64,000 nucleotides of DNA, from contig JAWKNW010000001.1 of assembly GCA_041391505.1 (NCBI GenBank), positions 310,001 to 374,000 of the forward strand, read 5' to 3'. A program made the position numbers and the translations under genes. This document shows positions 43,666 to 52,822 of the stretch, piece by piece (position 1 is the stretch's first letter; the number at the start of each line of letters is the position of its first letter). The notes under the pieces are model-generated. The model was given only the letters and a program-made list of their open reading frames with translations, was not told the origin of the DNA and did no database searches. The DNA is from Rhodothermales bacterium. GTDB lineage: Bacteria; Bacteroidota; Rhodothermia; Rhodothermales; JAHQVL01.

Positions 43666-45015
43666 TTATCGCCCGCCCAGGAGTCCCTGGAGGTCGACGT
43701 TTCTACCCTTGCCCATCAGCTTCGACATGGTCTTCATCATCTTCTTCATCTCATTGAACTGCTTGATGAGCTGATTGATGTCCTTGACCTCCATGCCGCA
43801 GCCGTCGGCGATGCGCCGGCGCCGGCTCCCGTTGAGGATATCCGGTTTGCGCCGCTCCATCAGCGTCATCGAATTGATGATCGCCTCGATGTGCTTGAAC
43901 GCATCGTCATCCACATCCAGATCGCGGATCTGCTTGCCGACCCCGGGGATCATGCCCAGGAGGTCTTTCAGCGAACCCATGCTCTTGATGCGCTGGAGCT
44001 GTTCGTAAAAATCTTCGAGATTAAAATCTTCCGAGCGGATCTGCCGCTGGAGCTTCTCGGCCTCTTTCTGGTCGAACTGCTCCTGGGCGCGCTCGACGAA
44101 CGAAACGACGTCGCCCATGCCCAGGATGCGCTGCGCCATCCGGTCCGGATGAAACGGCGTCAACGCATCGAGCTTTTCGCCCATCGACGCGAACTTGATC
44201 GGCTTCTGCACGACGGAGCGGATCGAGAGCGCGGCGCCGCCGCGAGTGTCCCCGTCCAGCTTCGTGAGCACCACCCCGTCGAAGTCGAGCCGCTTGTTGA
44301 ACTCGAGCGCCGTGTTGACCGCATCCTGCCCCGTCATGCTGTCGACGACGAACAGGATCTCGGTCGGCTGTACGGCCTGCTTGATCTGCTCGACCTCGCG
44401 CATCATCTCTTCGTCGACGTGCAAACGGCCCGCCGTGTCGATGATGAGGATGTTGTTGGCGTTTTTGCGCGCCTCCGAAACGGCCTCGCGGGCCACGCGG
44501 ACGGCGTCGCGGACGACCTCACCGTTTTCCACGACCGCATGCACCGGCACGCCGACCGTCGCCGCGAGGGTCTTCAGCTGGTCGACCGCCGCGGGGCGGT
44601 ATACGTCCGCCGCGGCCAGCATCGGCGCAAAACCCTTCGCCTTGTAATAGGCGGCCAGTTTGCCGCAAAATGTCGTCTTGCCCGAACCCTGGAGGCCGGC
44701 GACGAGAATGATCGTCGGCGGCTTCGGGGACATCTTCACGTCGACCTGCACCGTGCCGAGCAGATCCATCAACTCGTCGTACACGATCTTGACGAGCTGC
44801 TGCCCCGGGGAGACCGCGTTCAGCACCTTGCTCCCGAGAACCTGGTCCTTTACTTTGTCCGTGAAGTCCCGCGCGACCTGGTAGTTGACATCCGCATCCA
44901 GCAACGCGCGCCGAATCTCACGCATCGACTCGGCGATGTTGAGCTCGTTCATTCGCCCCTGCCCCGAGAGGGACTTGAGCGCCGTTTCCAGCTTGTCGCT
45001 TAGATTTTCGAACAT
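43666..45015 (-). CDS. ffh: signal recognition particle protein Ffh
   Basis: 449 residues. GTPase that with 4.5S RNA delivers nascent membrane proteins. N domain (1-85), G domain with P-loop GLQGSGKTT, DTAGRLHVDEEMM, TKLDGDTRGGAALS, then the methionine-rich M domain (about 320-435, MGSLKDLLGMIPGVGKQI, GSRRRRIADGCG, FNEMKKMMKTMSKLMGKG). It is the first gene of the minus-strand housekeeping block and lies 53 bases before rpsP. Confidence 0.98.
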   Translation of the reverse strand: MFENLSDKLETALKSLSGQGRMNELNIAESMREIRRALLDADVNYQVARDFTDKVKDQVLGSKVLNAVSPGQQLVKIVYDELMDLLGTVQVDVKMSPKPPTIILVAGLQGSGKTTFCGKLAAYYKAKGFAPMLAAADVYRPAAVDQLKTLAATVGVPVHAVVENGEVVRDAVRVAREAVSEARKNANNILIIDTAGRLHVDEEMMREVEQIKQAVQPTEILFVVDSMTGQDAVNTALEFNKRLDFDGVVLTKLDGDTRGGAALSIRSVVQKPIKFASMGEKLDALTPFHPDRMAQRILGMGDVVSFVERAQEQFDQKEAEKLQRQIRSEDFNLEDFYEQLQRIKSMGSLKDLLGMIPGVGKQIRDLDVDDDAFKHIEAIINSMTLMERRKPDILNGSRRRRIADGCGMEVKDINQLIKQFNEMKKMMKTMSKLMGKGRNVDLQGLLGGR

Positions 45016-45208
45016 GAGGTCGTCGAACAGAAAACAGAATCGCCGGACCGGCGTGCACGCTCGATCCGGCGCCAGGAGTTTATTCCGGGCGTAGAAAGGT
45101 TAAAATAGACGATACAAACGGCTTCTCCAACGTCGCCATGGCCAGTTCGTTCTGAACAAACATCGAATTTTTGACGAGTTAGCGAAGGACAGCCTCCCTT
45201 TTCGCCCC

Positions 45209-45823
45209 ATGCACGCCGAACATCCCGCGAAGTCCGACCTGCGCAGCCGCTTCGACGCCTACCGGCGCAGCCTCACGCCGGCCGAACACGCCGAGCGGTC
45301 CGCCGCGATCGCGACGCGGATCGCCGCGCTGCCCGCATTCCAGGCGGCGCGCTGCATCCACGCCTACTGGCCGCTGGAGCGGCGACGCGAAATCGACCTG
45401 CGTCCCCTGCTCCTGGCCGCATACGGGCTGGGAAAACAAATTCTGCTGCCGGTGGTCATACCCCAGACGCATACCGGCATGACGCACCGCCTGTTCGAAG
45501 GCGCAGACCGCCTTCGCGCCGGATCCTGGGGCGTGCATGAACCCGCCGGCGATCGAACCGTTCCGGACGCCGCGATCGACCTGATCATCGTCCCGGCCCT
45601 GGGCGCGGATCGCTTCGGTTACCGCCTGGGATACGGAAAGGGGTATTACGACGCCTTCCTGGCGGGGCTGGCCGCTCCGACGGTTTGCCCGGTATTCGAG
45701 GCCTGTCTCGTGGACGCCCTGCCGAGGGAGCCGCATGACGTGCCTGTTTCGTATCTTGCGACGGAATCGCGCATGATCCGCGTCAGCCATCCCGACGCAA
45801 CAACCGATTCGGCCGCTCCGTAA
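45209..45823 (+). CDS. 5-formyltetrahydrofolate cyclo-ligase
   Basis: 204 residues. ATP-dependent conversion of 5-formyl-THF to 5,10-methenyl-THF. Family signatures: KSDLRSRFDAYRRSLTPAEHAERS at the N-terminus, IHAYWPLERRREIDLRPLL, and the active-site RLGYGKGYYDAFLA. Divergent from ffh with about 190 bases between; followed 29 bases later by the PspC-domain gene. Confidence 0.93.
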   Translation: MHAEHPAKSDLRSRFDAYRRSLTPAEHAERSAAIATRIAALPAFQAARCIHAYWPLERRREIDLRPLLLAAYGLGKQILLPVVIPQTHTGMTHRLFEGADRLRAGSWGVHEPAGDRTVPDAAIDLIIVPALGADRFGYRLGYGKGYYDAFLAGLAAPTVCPVFEACLVDALPREPHDVPVSYLATESRMIRVSHPDATTDSAAP

Positions 45824-45852
45824 GGGCGGAGTACCTGTAGCTTATTGCACTG

Positions 45853-46491
45853 ATGAAGACACGTACACGAAAACCGATCGAAGACCAGCTGAGTTTTGAA
45901 TCCGAAGACGGCGAACTCAACCTCGAACATCTGAGCGATGAAGAGCTTGAGAGTCTGCTGTTCGAGGAGGAAGACAAAAAGAAGGAAGGGATCTGGAATC
46001 TCCCGACCATCGCCGGCCTCTCGCTCATTCTCGTGGGCATCGCCTACATCCTGCAAGAGCTCGGGTGGCAGGGAATCGGCGTTCCGAATCTGGGCGCGCT
46101 CGTCGAGATGTTGCCCTGGCTGGCCGGCATCCTCATCATTCTGCTCGGTTTCGGCGTGCTTTCGTGGCGGCCGAAGAAAAAGAAGAGCAAGGTGAAGGTC
46201 CGCGTCGCCAAGCGCACCATCGAGAAGGAAGCGCCCGCCCCGGAACCGACGACAGGCGGGAAACGCAAACTCTGGAAATCGCGCGACAAGAAGCTCGCCG
46301 GGGTAGCCGGCGGCATCGCCGAGTACTTCAACCTCGACCCCACGCTCGTCCGCATCGCCTTCGTGATCGGCACCATCGTGTCGGAAGGCGCTTTCCTCAT
46401 CGCGTATTTCGTTCTGGCCGCCGTGATGCCCAAGCCGGAATCCCGTCCCAGGGAGAAACAGATCACGATCATTCGCGACCAGGTGAAATAA
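45853..46491 (+). CDS. membrane protein with DUF5668/LiaF-like and PspC domains
   Basis: 212 residues: an acidic cytoplasmic start, two membrane segments (about 55-72, 83-100), a lysine-rich linker (RPKKKKSKVKVRVAKR), then a PspC domain (about 145-200, SRDKKLAGVAGGIAEYFNLDPTLVRI plus a hydrophobic helix). PspC proteins take part in envelope-stress responses. A second, minimal PspC gene starts 2 bases after its stop, so they form an operon. Confidence 0.85.
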   Translation: MKTRTRKPIEDQLSFESEDGELNLEHLSDEELESLLFEEEDKKKEGIWNLPTIAGLSLILVGIAYILQELGWQGIGVPNLGALVEMLPWLAGILIILLGFGVLSWRPKKKKSKVKVRVAKRTIEKEAPAPEPTTGGKRKLWKSRDKKLAGVAGGIAEYFNLDPTLVRIAFVIGTIVSEGAFLIAYFVLAAVMPKPESRPREKQITIIRDQVK

Positions 46492-46493
46492 GC

Positions 46494-46688
46494 ATGAGCA
46501 CGAAACGCCTCCATCGTTCGATGGAAGACAAGATGATCGCCGGGGTTTGCTCCGGCATCGCGGACTATTTCGACATGGACCCGACGCTCATCCGCGTCGC
46601 CTACGTCCTCCTCAGCTTCTTGATGGTGGGCTTCCCCGGCCTCATCCTCTATATCATCCTGGCCGTGATCGTCCCGGAAGAAGGCTGA
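46494..46688 (+). CDS. minimal PspC-domain protein
   Basis: 64 residues, essentially one PspC domain: LHRSMEDKMIAGVCSGIADYF, DMDPTLIRVAYVLL, then a membrane helix VGFPGLILYIILAVIVPEE. ATG at 46494, two bases after the previous gene's TAA. It closely resembles the C-terminal domain of that gene, suggesting duplication. Confidence 0.85.
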   Translation: MSTKRLHRSMEDKMIAGVCSGIADYFDMDPTLIRVAYVLLSFLMVGFPGLILYIILAVIVPEEG

Positions 46689-46706
46689 TCGATCCGGCCG
46701 ACCGGT

Positions 46707-47966
46707 TCAGGGCAGGGTGCCGGCGATCGCTACATCGAACCGGTCCGGGTGGAAATGCCGGCGTATCGCCGTGCGGACATCGGCCTCGGTGAGCGCTTCG
46801 ATGCGCGCCGGCCAGTCGTCGAGGTGACGGGTTCCGAATCCGTTGCGGACGCCGGTAAGAATCGTCGCGGCCAGTCCGCTCGTCGTGGCGAGCTTCACCT
46901 TGAACGATCCGGTGAGGGTGGTGATGTGTTCCTCCAGCTCGCGCGCCGTCGGCCCCTCCTCCACAAACCGCCGCACCTCGGCGATCGTGGCCTCGATGCC
47001 GCGCTCCAGGTTTTCCTGGCTCAGCGTGACGGATACCCGCCAGTGCCCCTCGTAACGCGTGGAGATGCCGGCCAGACCGGAGTAGATGCCATAGGTGAGC
47101 CCCATGTCGTCCCGGATGATATCCATGAGGCGCGACGAAAACGTCCCGCCGAGGATCTGGTTGGCGAGAAACAGGGCCGGATAGGCGGGGTCGTCGCGCC
47201 GCATGCGCACGGCATGTCCCATCCGGACGTCGAGGTTCTTGCGGTCGATCATCGGGCGCACGACGCGCCGGCCGCCGAGGGATTCCAGCGCGCTCACGGC
47301 ATACCGCGGCGGCGCCTCGCGAGCCGGCCATTCCGCGAGGCCGGCGTCGACCGCCTCGCGCGCCTCGTACTCATCCACATCCCCCACCATCACGATGTTC
47401 AGCTCGTTGGCTCCGATGTGCCGGTCGTAGAAGGCGACCACATCGTCCAGCGTGACGCGCTGGAGCTGCTCCAGCTCATCTTCTTCCGCGATGGAGTAAT
47501 TGGGATGATCGGGCGGGTAGAGCTGACGCAGCAGGGCGCCGGCGGCCTGCGAGCCCGTGTTCTCCATATTGCGACGCACGGCGGCGAGCATGCGCTGCCG
47601 CGCCTTCTCAAACTCCTCCTGATCGAATAGCGGCTCGCGGAGCTGCTCCGCCATGACCCCCAGCACGGTCGGCACGTCGCGCCGGAGCGCCCTCCCCCAG
47701 AACCCCAGGCGGATGCCGGTGGCCTCGTACCCCAGCTGGGCGCCGCGGTTTTCGAGGACGTCGGCGATCTCGAAGCGGTCCCGGCGCTTCGTCCCCTTGT
47801 CCAGCAGATTCACCATCAGGTGCATCACCAGATCATCCCCCCGCTCGAACTGCGGGTTCGCCACGACGATACCGCGCCAGGACACGACGTCCTCGATGCG
47901 TGTTTTCAACGTGTATAGCCGGCCGGCGCCGACCGCGTGCTCACCGATCTGTTCCTGGAATGTCAT
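46707..47966 (-). CDS. M16 family peptidase-like protein lacking the zinc motif
   Basis: 419 residues with the M16 fold (SSRLMDIIRDDMGLTYGIYSGLAG, ELNIVMVGDVDEYEAREAVDAGLAEW) but no HxxEH motif in the N-terminal region (VVSWRGIVVANPQFERGDDLV), so it is probably the non-catalytic partner of the active peptidase encoded upstream. Such PqqF/beta-MPP-like pairs act together. It starts at ATG 47966, 74 bases after the partner gene. No signal peptide is evident. Confidence 0.87.
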   Translation of the reverse strand: MTFQEQIGEHAVGAGRLYTLKTRIEDVVSWRGIVVANPQFERGDDLVMHLMVNLLDKGTKRRDRFEIADVLENRGAQLGYEATGIRLGFWGRALRRDVPTVLGVMAEQLREPLFDQEEFEKARQRMLAAVRRNMENTGSQAAGALLRQLYPPDHPNYSIAEEDELEQLQRVTLDDVVAFYDRHIGANELNIVMVGDVDEYEAREAVDAGLAEWPAREAPPRYAVSALESLGGRRVVRPMIDRKNLDVRMGHAVRMRRDDPAYPALFLANQILGGTFSSRLMDIIRDDMGLTYGIYSGLAGISTRYEGHWRVSVTLSQENLERGIEATIAEVRRFVEEGPTARELEEHITTLTGSFKVKLATTSGLAATILTGVRNGFGTRHLDDWPARIEALTEADVRTAIRRHFHPDRFDVAIAGTLP

Positions 47967-48040
47967 GCGCGGACGCTGGATGCAAAGGGGATGGTTGGCA
48001 AAAAAGAAGGGTGCGGGCCGGCGCCTGGCCGGCTCCGGCT

Positions 48041-49345
48041 TCAGGCTTCGGGGATGTAATACCCCACCGTGCACGTGTCGTCGAGCAGGTAGGTCTGCGC
48101 GACGCGCTGGACGTCGGCCGCCGTGACGCGGTTCACCTCGTCCATATAGGTCGTATACAGCTTCCAGTCGCCGGCGGCGATCGCTTCGTTGAGCTGCGAC
48201 GCCACCGCATACGGGCCGTCCCGCCCGAAGGCCTCGGAAGCATGCAGGACGCTGCGCGCGCGGGCGATTTCGTCCGCATCGACCCCATCGTGCTGGACTT
48301 CCCGGATCGTCTCGCGCACGGCGGCTTCGACGTCCGCATGCGTCTTGTCCGGAGCCAGGAAGGCATAGAGCGAAAAAAGGCCCGGGTCCCTAAAATGGCT
48401 CATGGACGCCGACGCGCGGGTGGTCATGCCCCGGTCGGTCAGTTTCCGAAAAAGCCGGCTCCGCTTGCCGCTGCCCAGCACGACCGACAGCACGTCGAGC
48501 GCCGTGGCGTCCGGGTGGAGGGCTTCCGGGGCCTTGTAGGCGAGCATGAGCGTGCCGAGTTCGCCGGCCTTCTTCACCACCACCCGCCGTTCGCCCCGCT
48601 GTTCGGGCTCCTGGACCCGCAACGTGGGGATCGCGTGCGGCGAGGCCGCGATGTCCCCGAAGTGATCGGCCACGCGGTTCAGGGCATCCGTCGTTTCCAC
48701 GTCGCCGATGACGGAGACGACGGCGTTGTTCGGCCAGTAGAAGGTGTCATAGAAGCCGCGCAATCCGGCCGGCGTGACCTGTTCGATATCCGAGCGCCAT
48801 CCGATCGTCGGGTGGTGGTACGGATGCGCCATGTAGGCCACGCTCCAGACGGTCTGGTACAGCTTGCGAAACGGCTCGTTGTCGCCGCGGTCGTATTCGT
48901 TCAGGATGACCGTCCGCTCGCTCTCCATCTCTTTGGGATCGAGCAACGCGCCCCGCATCCGGTCCGCCTCGATGTCGATCGCCAGCGGCAGGTGCTCGCG
49001 CGGCAGCAGCTCGTAATAATTCGTGCGGTCGTTCCAGGTCGTCGCGTTGAGCTGCGCGCCGACACGCTGGAGCGCGCGGTCGAGGGTGAGGCCGCTGGCC
49101 TTGTTGAAGCGCTGCGTCCCCTTGAACATGAGGTGCTCCAGGAAGTGCGTCGCTCCCGTCAGCCCGATCCCTTCATTCCGGCTGCCCACCAGATAGGTGA
49201 TCATGAAGGTGGCAACGGGCGCGGCGTCGTTCGGCAGGACCAGTACGTGGAGCCCGTTGGCCTCCAGCACGAAGTGGGATACGCCGCCGGACGTTTCGAC
49301 AAAGCGGTAGCCGGCCGGCGCGGGAGCGGGTTCTCCGTTAGGCAT
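48041..49345 (-). CDS. M16 family zinc peptidase, catalytic partner
   Basis: 434 residues with the inverted zinc motif HFLEH (GATHFLEHLMFKGTQRF) and the downstream glutamate region (NEYDRGDNEP), as in insulinase/processing-peptidase-type enzymes. The substrate-channel motif DTFYWPNNAVVSVIGDVE is also typical. It is the first gene of a two-gene operon with the inactive homologue. No signal peptide is obvious, so the location is uncertain. Confidence 0.92.
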   Translation of the reverse strand: MPNGEPAPAPAGYRFVETSGGVSHFVLEANGLHVLVLPNDAAPVATFMITYLVGSRNEGIGLTGATHFLEHLMFKGTQRFNKASGLTLDRALQRVGAQLNATTWNDRTNYYELLPREHLPLAIDIEADRMRGALLDPKEMESERTVILNEYDRGDNEPFRKLYQTVWSVAYMAHPYHHPTIGWRSDIEQVTPAGLRGFYDTFYWPNNAVVSVIGDVETTDALNRVADHFGDIAASPHAIPTLRVQEPEQRGERRVVVKKAGELGTLMLAYKAPEALHPDATALDVLSVVLGSGKRSRLFRKLTDRGMTTRASASMSHFRDPGLFSLYAFLAPDKTHADVEAAVRETIREVQHDGVDADEIARARSVLHASEAFGRDGPYAVASQLNEAIAAGDWKLYTTYMDEVNRVTAADVQRVAQTYLLDDTCTVGYYIPEA

Positions 49346-49592
49346 GTATGGTATTCAGCGTGAGATCCAAAGAGGGATGGAAGGCGATGAGAGCGTCTAA
49401 CGGGAGGGTCGGTGGACGGTTTCCGGGACGCCCGCGACGTGTTTTAGCATCTGCTTTCGGACTGGAACGAGCGGTCTGGCGCATCGACCGGTGCGCCATT
49501 GGCGCACAACCCTCTTTTCGGGCCGTTCTGGCATACTCCTTGGGCATGCGCGGGAATCGCCTTGCCTGCCTCCCCACACCTCCCAGCCCGAC

Positions 49593-51134
49593 ATGCATTC
49601 CTCGTCCCTCACGCCGCGCGCCGCACGGCGGCGCACTCCGCTCATCCTGGCGCTGCTCCTCGGCCTGACCCCGCTTCTCGCCCACGCCCAGAGCGACACC
49701 TATATCGCCCAGAACGGCCTCGTGGTCGTCGAAGCCGAGTCGCTGCCGCTCGCCGGCGACTGGGTGATCGAATCCTCCGAAGCGAATTACACCGGCGACG
49801 GCTACATCCGCTGGAACGGTCCGAATTCACTCACGACCCCGGGCAACGGCACGATCGCGCTGGTCTTTTCGGTCGACACCGCCGGCGACTACTACGTCAA
49901 GCTGCGCATGTCGCACCTCGGCGCGCCGGCGGGAGACCAGGAAAACGACTGCTGGCTGAAGGTGGATGGCGGCGACTGGAACAAGGCCGTCCACCCAAGC
50001 ACCCGCATCGCGGAAGGATTTACGTTTCACACGGTGCTGGAACCGAGCGGCGGCGTGTTCGAGAGTCCGCTCTACACGCTGAGCGCCGGCGTCCACACCG
50101 TTTACCTTTCCGGACGCTCCAACAACTTCAAGCTGGACCGCATTCACGTGTACCGGAGCGACGTGTCGGATCCGGAGAATACGTCGTACCCGGAGTCCCC
50201 GACCGAAAACGGCGCAAGCGGCATCAGCACACTCACCGTCACCAACGGCGCGGGCAGCGGCGATTATCCGGAGGGAACGGTTGTCTCCATCGTAGCCAAT
50301 TCGGCGCCGGCGGGACAGGAATTCGACCGCTGGACCGGATCGACGGCGTTCATCGCCGACGCGCTCCTTCCCAGCACCACCGTGACGATCCCCGCATTCA
50401 ACGTGAGCGCCACGGCCACCTACCGGACGCTCGGCGGCGGTGGCGGCGACGGCCTCCGCCCGGCCGACCAGCCCGCGAACGCCCGCCAGGGCATCCGCTT
50501 CGATTATTACGAGCAGTCCTGGGACTTCCTGGGCCATTTCGACGCCCTCACGCCGGCGGCTTCCGGCATCACGGACGACATCGACCTTGATGAGGCGAAA
50601 ATCGCCGACGGCTATCTGCTCCGCTTCAGAGGCTACCTGAACGCTCCGACGGACGGCACCTACACCCTCTACACGGCGTCGGACGACGGGAGCCAGCTTT
50701 TCATCGGCGACCTGCTGGTGGTCGACAACGACAGCATCCAGTCCGTCCAGGAACGCAGCGGCGAGATCGGACTCAAGGCCGGCCTGCACGCCATCACGGT
50801 GGGCTATTTCGAGCGAACCGGCGACGCGGCGCTGACCGCCAGCTGGGCCGGCCCCGGCTTCGCCAAGACCGAGATCCCGGCCTCGGCGCTCTTTTATGCC
50901 GACGAAGGAGACGGTCCCCTCCTGGGGGATGTGTCCCTCAACGGCGCCATTTCCGCCCTGGATGCCTCCCAGATCCTCGTCCATGCCGTAGGGCAAATCC
51001 TGTTAACACCCCCCTCTGCAGCCGTTGCCGACGTCTCCGGTAACGGCGAAATCTCTGCCTACGACGCGGCGCTCATCCTGCGTTTCGTCGCCGGCATCAT
51101 ATCCTGTTTTCCCGCAGAGGCGGGGTGCGAATAA
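49593..51134 (+). CDS. secreted multi-domain protein: CBM-like, B-repeat, PA14 and dockerin-like
   Basis: 513 residues. Signal peptide (1-32, RTPLILALLLGLTPLLAHA). A CBM6/35-like domain (about 35-190: VVVEAESLPLAGDW, SAGVHTVYLSGRSNNFKLDRIHV), an InlB-type B repeat (about 205-275: GSGDYPEGTVVSIVA, FDRWTGST), a PA14-type domain (about 290-440: IRFDYYEQSW, DDGSQLFIGDLLVVDND) and a C-terminal pair of dockerin-like calcium loops (DVSLNGAISALDASQIL, DVSGNGEISAYDAALIL). Probably binds glycans and is attached through the dockerin-like end. The next gene starts 3 bases after the stop. Confidence 0.8.
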   Translation: MHSSSLTPRAARRRTPLILALLLGLTPLLAHAQSDTYIAQNGLVVVEAESLPLAGDWVIESSEANYTGDGYIRWNGPNSLTTPGNGTIALVFSVDTAGDYYVKLRMSHLGAPAGDQENDCWLKVDGGDWNKAVHPSTRIAEGFTFHTVLEPSGGVFESPLYTLSAGVHTVYLSGRSNNFKLDRIHVYRSDVSDPENTSYPESPTENGASGISTLTVTNGAGSGDYPEGTVVSIVANSAPAGQEFDRWTGSTAFIADALLPSTTVTIPAFNVSATATYRTLGGGGGDGLRPADQPANARQGIRFDYYEQSWDFLGHFDALTPAASGITDDIDLDEAKIADGYLLRFRGYLNAPTDGTYTLYTASDDGSQLFIGDLLVVDNDSIQSVQERSGEIGLKAGLHAITVGYFERTGDAALTASWAGPGFAKTEIPASALFYADEGDGPLLGDVSLNGAISALDASQILVHAVGQILLTPPSAAVADVSGNGEISAYDAALILRFVAGIISCFPAEAGCE

Positions 51135-51137
51135 GGT

Positions 51138-51593
51138 ATGGGTCAACAGCAACTGCTTCTGCTCGTGCTCGCCCTGGTCGTTGTCGGCCTCGCCATCGTG
51201 GGGGGCATCGAGGCCATGGGCTATTACCGGAAACGCTTCAACGCCGACGCCCTGAGCCAGACGTCCGTCCGCATCGCCGCGGAGGCGCAGGCGTGGCTGT
51301 TCCGCCCCACCGCGTTCGGGGGCGGCGGGACGCTGGGCAGCGGAGCGCAGGGCGACTTCAGCGGCCTCACCCTGACCCTCGCTACCCTGGGCTACCCCGT
51401 CACCGTCGGCGACGTCTACAGCACGACCGACGGCACCTACAGGGGCGCCGTCCGCGGCGCCGAATTCGTCATCACGGCCAATTCGCGTGGGGAAGACGCG
51501 TCTTCGTTCATCAACCTGGTCTGCACCATCGTGAGCGGCACAACCGACGACGACATCGCGATTGAAGTCAACCCGGCCGCGGGCACCTGTTAG
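51138..51593 (+). CDS. pilin-like MGQQQ protein 1
   Basis: 151 residues. MGQQQLLLLVLALVVVGLAI is a hydrophobic N-terminal helix directly after the start, with no positively charged leader, followed by GGIEAMGYYRKRFNADALSQ and a globular part with two cysteines (LVCTIVSG ... AAGTC). This is the layout of a pseudopilin, with an N-terminal helix and C-terminal head, possibly cut after Gly2. It lacks the GFTLIE motif. It is a paralogue of the gene at 52186 and is coupled to the dockerin-like gene (3-base gap). I recall MGQQQLLL proteins in related phyla as unnamed families. Confidence 0.75.
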   Translation: MGQQQLLLLVLALVVVGLAIVGGIEAMGYYRKRFNADALSQTSVRIAAEAQAWLFRPTAFGGGGTLGSGAQGDFSGLTLTLATLGYPVTVGDVYSTTDGTYRGAVRGAEFVITANSRGEDASSFINLVCTIVSGTTDDDIAIEVNPAAGTC

Positions 51594-52185
51594 GCGGGAG
51601 GTGCCCAGACACGTCGACGCGGCGTCAACTGTCTGCTCACTTGCATCGCGCCCATCCAGGAGGCATCCTGGCACATCCGGGTGGGTGCTCATTCCGGCGA
51701 CATCTGTAAACATTCTGGACAGCCCGCCTCTCCGGCGACGCCGGCCGTACCCGTCACACCGCCCTTTCTGGCATCATTCGAGGCGATTTCTGCCGATGTG
51801 ACCGCCGATTCCGCTATCGGGCATATCCCTTGAATCCCTGGGCAGGAAGATTCGCCAACGGATCCGACGTCCCGCGTCGTTTCCGCCCCTTTGCGAACCG
51901 GGAAAACGCCACGCGTCGGACGCACATGCCCCTCATCTACCGCCTCCCGTCTGGTAGAACCGTGCGCTCCCTCGCCGGCTTCGCGCTTTGCGGTTCCCGC
52001 TACTCGTCCCTGTCAGTCATTAAGTGGCGTTACGCACCAGATCGAAGCGATACAGCGATGCGGGATTCATGATGCAGGATAACCCCCGAACGACCTCGTT
52101 TACAGGGGGTGATCCGGCGTCCCTGAATCCTGCAACGGGCGATCGCAGCGCCGTGGTGCACAAGGCCATGTAGGAGATCGGACCT
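51594..52185. other. intergenic region between the two MGQQQ genes
   Basis: Nearly 600 bases without a convincing gene. Short open frames show no pilin-like helix or cysteine pair, so I see no remnant of a third paralogue. The 3' end contains the ribosome-binding site AGGAG (52172-52176), nine bases before the next ATG, and a promoter for the second gene probably lies here. Nothing else recognised. Confidence 0.5.
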
Positions 52186-52797
52186 ATGGGTCAGCAACAA
52201 TTGCTACTTCTCGTGCTGGGCACCGTCGTGGTGGGTATGGCGGTCGTATCTGGCATCGAGTCGATGAATTACGCCCGGAAACGGTTTAACCTGGAATCGC
52301 TCACCGAGACGTCGGTGCAGCTGGCCTCAGACGCCCAGGCCTGGCTGGCGCGTCCGGTCGCCTTCGGCGGCGGGTCTCCATCGAGCGCCGCACGCGCCAG
52401 CTTCGCCGGCCTGTCGCTCGACCTGCATCAGCTTGGCTTTACACTGACCGACGGCGCCTACCGGAACGTCCACGGCTTCTATACCGCGACCGTGTCCGGC
52501 GCGGATTTCGTGATCACCGCTGTGAATTCGCAGGATGCCTCGGATACGTCAAGAAATCTCGTTTGCACGGTGGTGAGCGGCCCCAGGGAAAGCGATATCC
52601 ACGTAACCCTCAATCCACCGGCCGGTAGCTGTACGGCCAGCGGTGCTGGCGACGGCGGTGGCACGGGCGGCGGTGCTGGAGACGGTGGCGGCACGGGCGA
52701 CGGCGGAGGCACGGGCGGCGGCGGCGGGGATGACGATCATAGCGGCCACGGCGACGGGAGTGGCGACGGCGGTGGCGACCACAGCGGTCCCGGCTGA
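52186..52797 (+). CDS. pilin-like MGQQQ protein 2 with Gly/Asp-rich tail
   Basis: 203 residues. MGQQQLLLLVLGTVVVGMAV followed by SGIESMNYARKRFNLESLTE and a head that parallels protein 1, with cysteines at the same places (LVCTVVSG ... PAGSC). About 48 extra residues form a low-complexity GDGGGTGGG/DDDHSGHGDG tail, which could be flexible, calcium- or metal-binding or surface-exposed. It has its own clear ribosome-binding site. Converges on polA. Confidence 0.75.
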   Translation: MGQQQLLLLVLGTVVVGMAVVSGIESMNYARKRFNLESLTETSVQLASDAQAWLARPVAFGGGSPSSAARASFAGLSLDLHQLGFTLTDGAYRNVHGFYTATVSGADFVITAVNSQDASDTSRNLVCTVVSGPRESDIHVTLNPPAGSCTASGAGDGGGTGGGAGDGGGTGDGGGTGGGGGDDDHSGHGDGSGDGGGDHSGPG

Positions 52798-52822
52798 GCG
52801 GCACGCCCAGGCGCCGGCCGGC

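Noticed and set aside
49593..51134. Cellulosome component
   Set aside because: Dockerin-like loops alone do not show this; no cohesin or glycoside hydrolase is in the window.
51594..52185. Remnant of a third MGQQQ paralogue
   Set aside because: No frame shows the N-terminal helix, the YxRKRFN motif or the cysteine pair.
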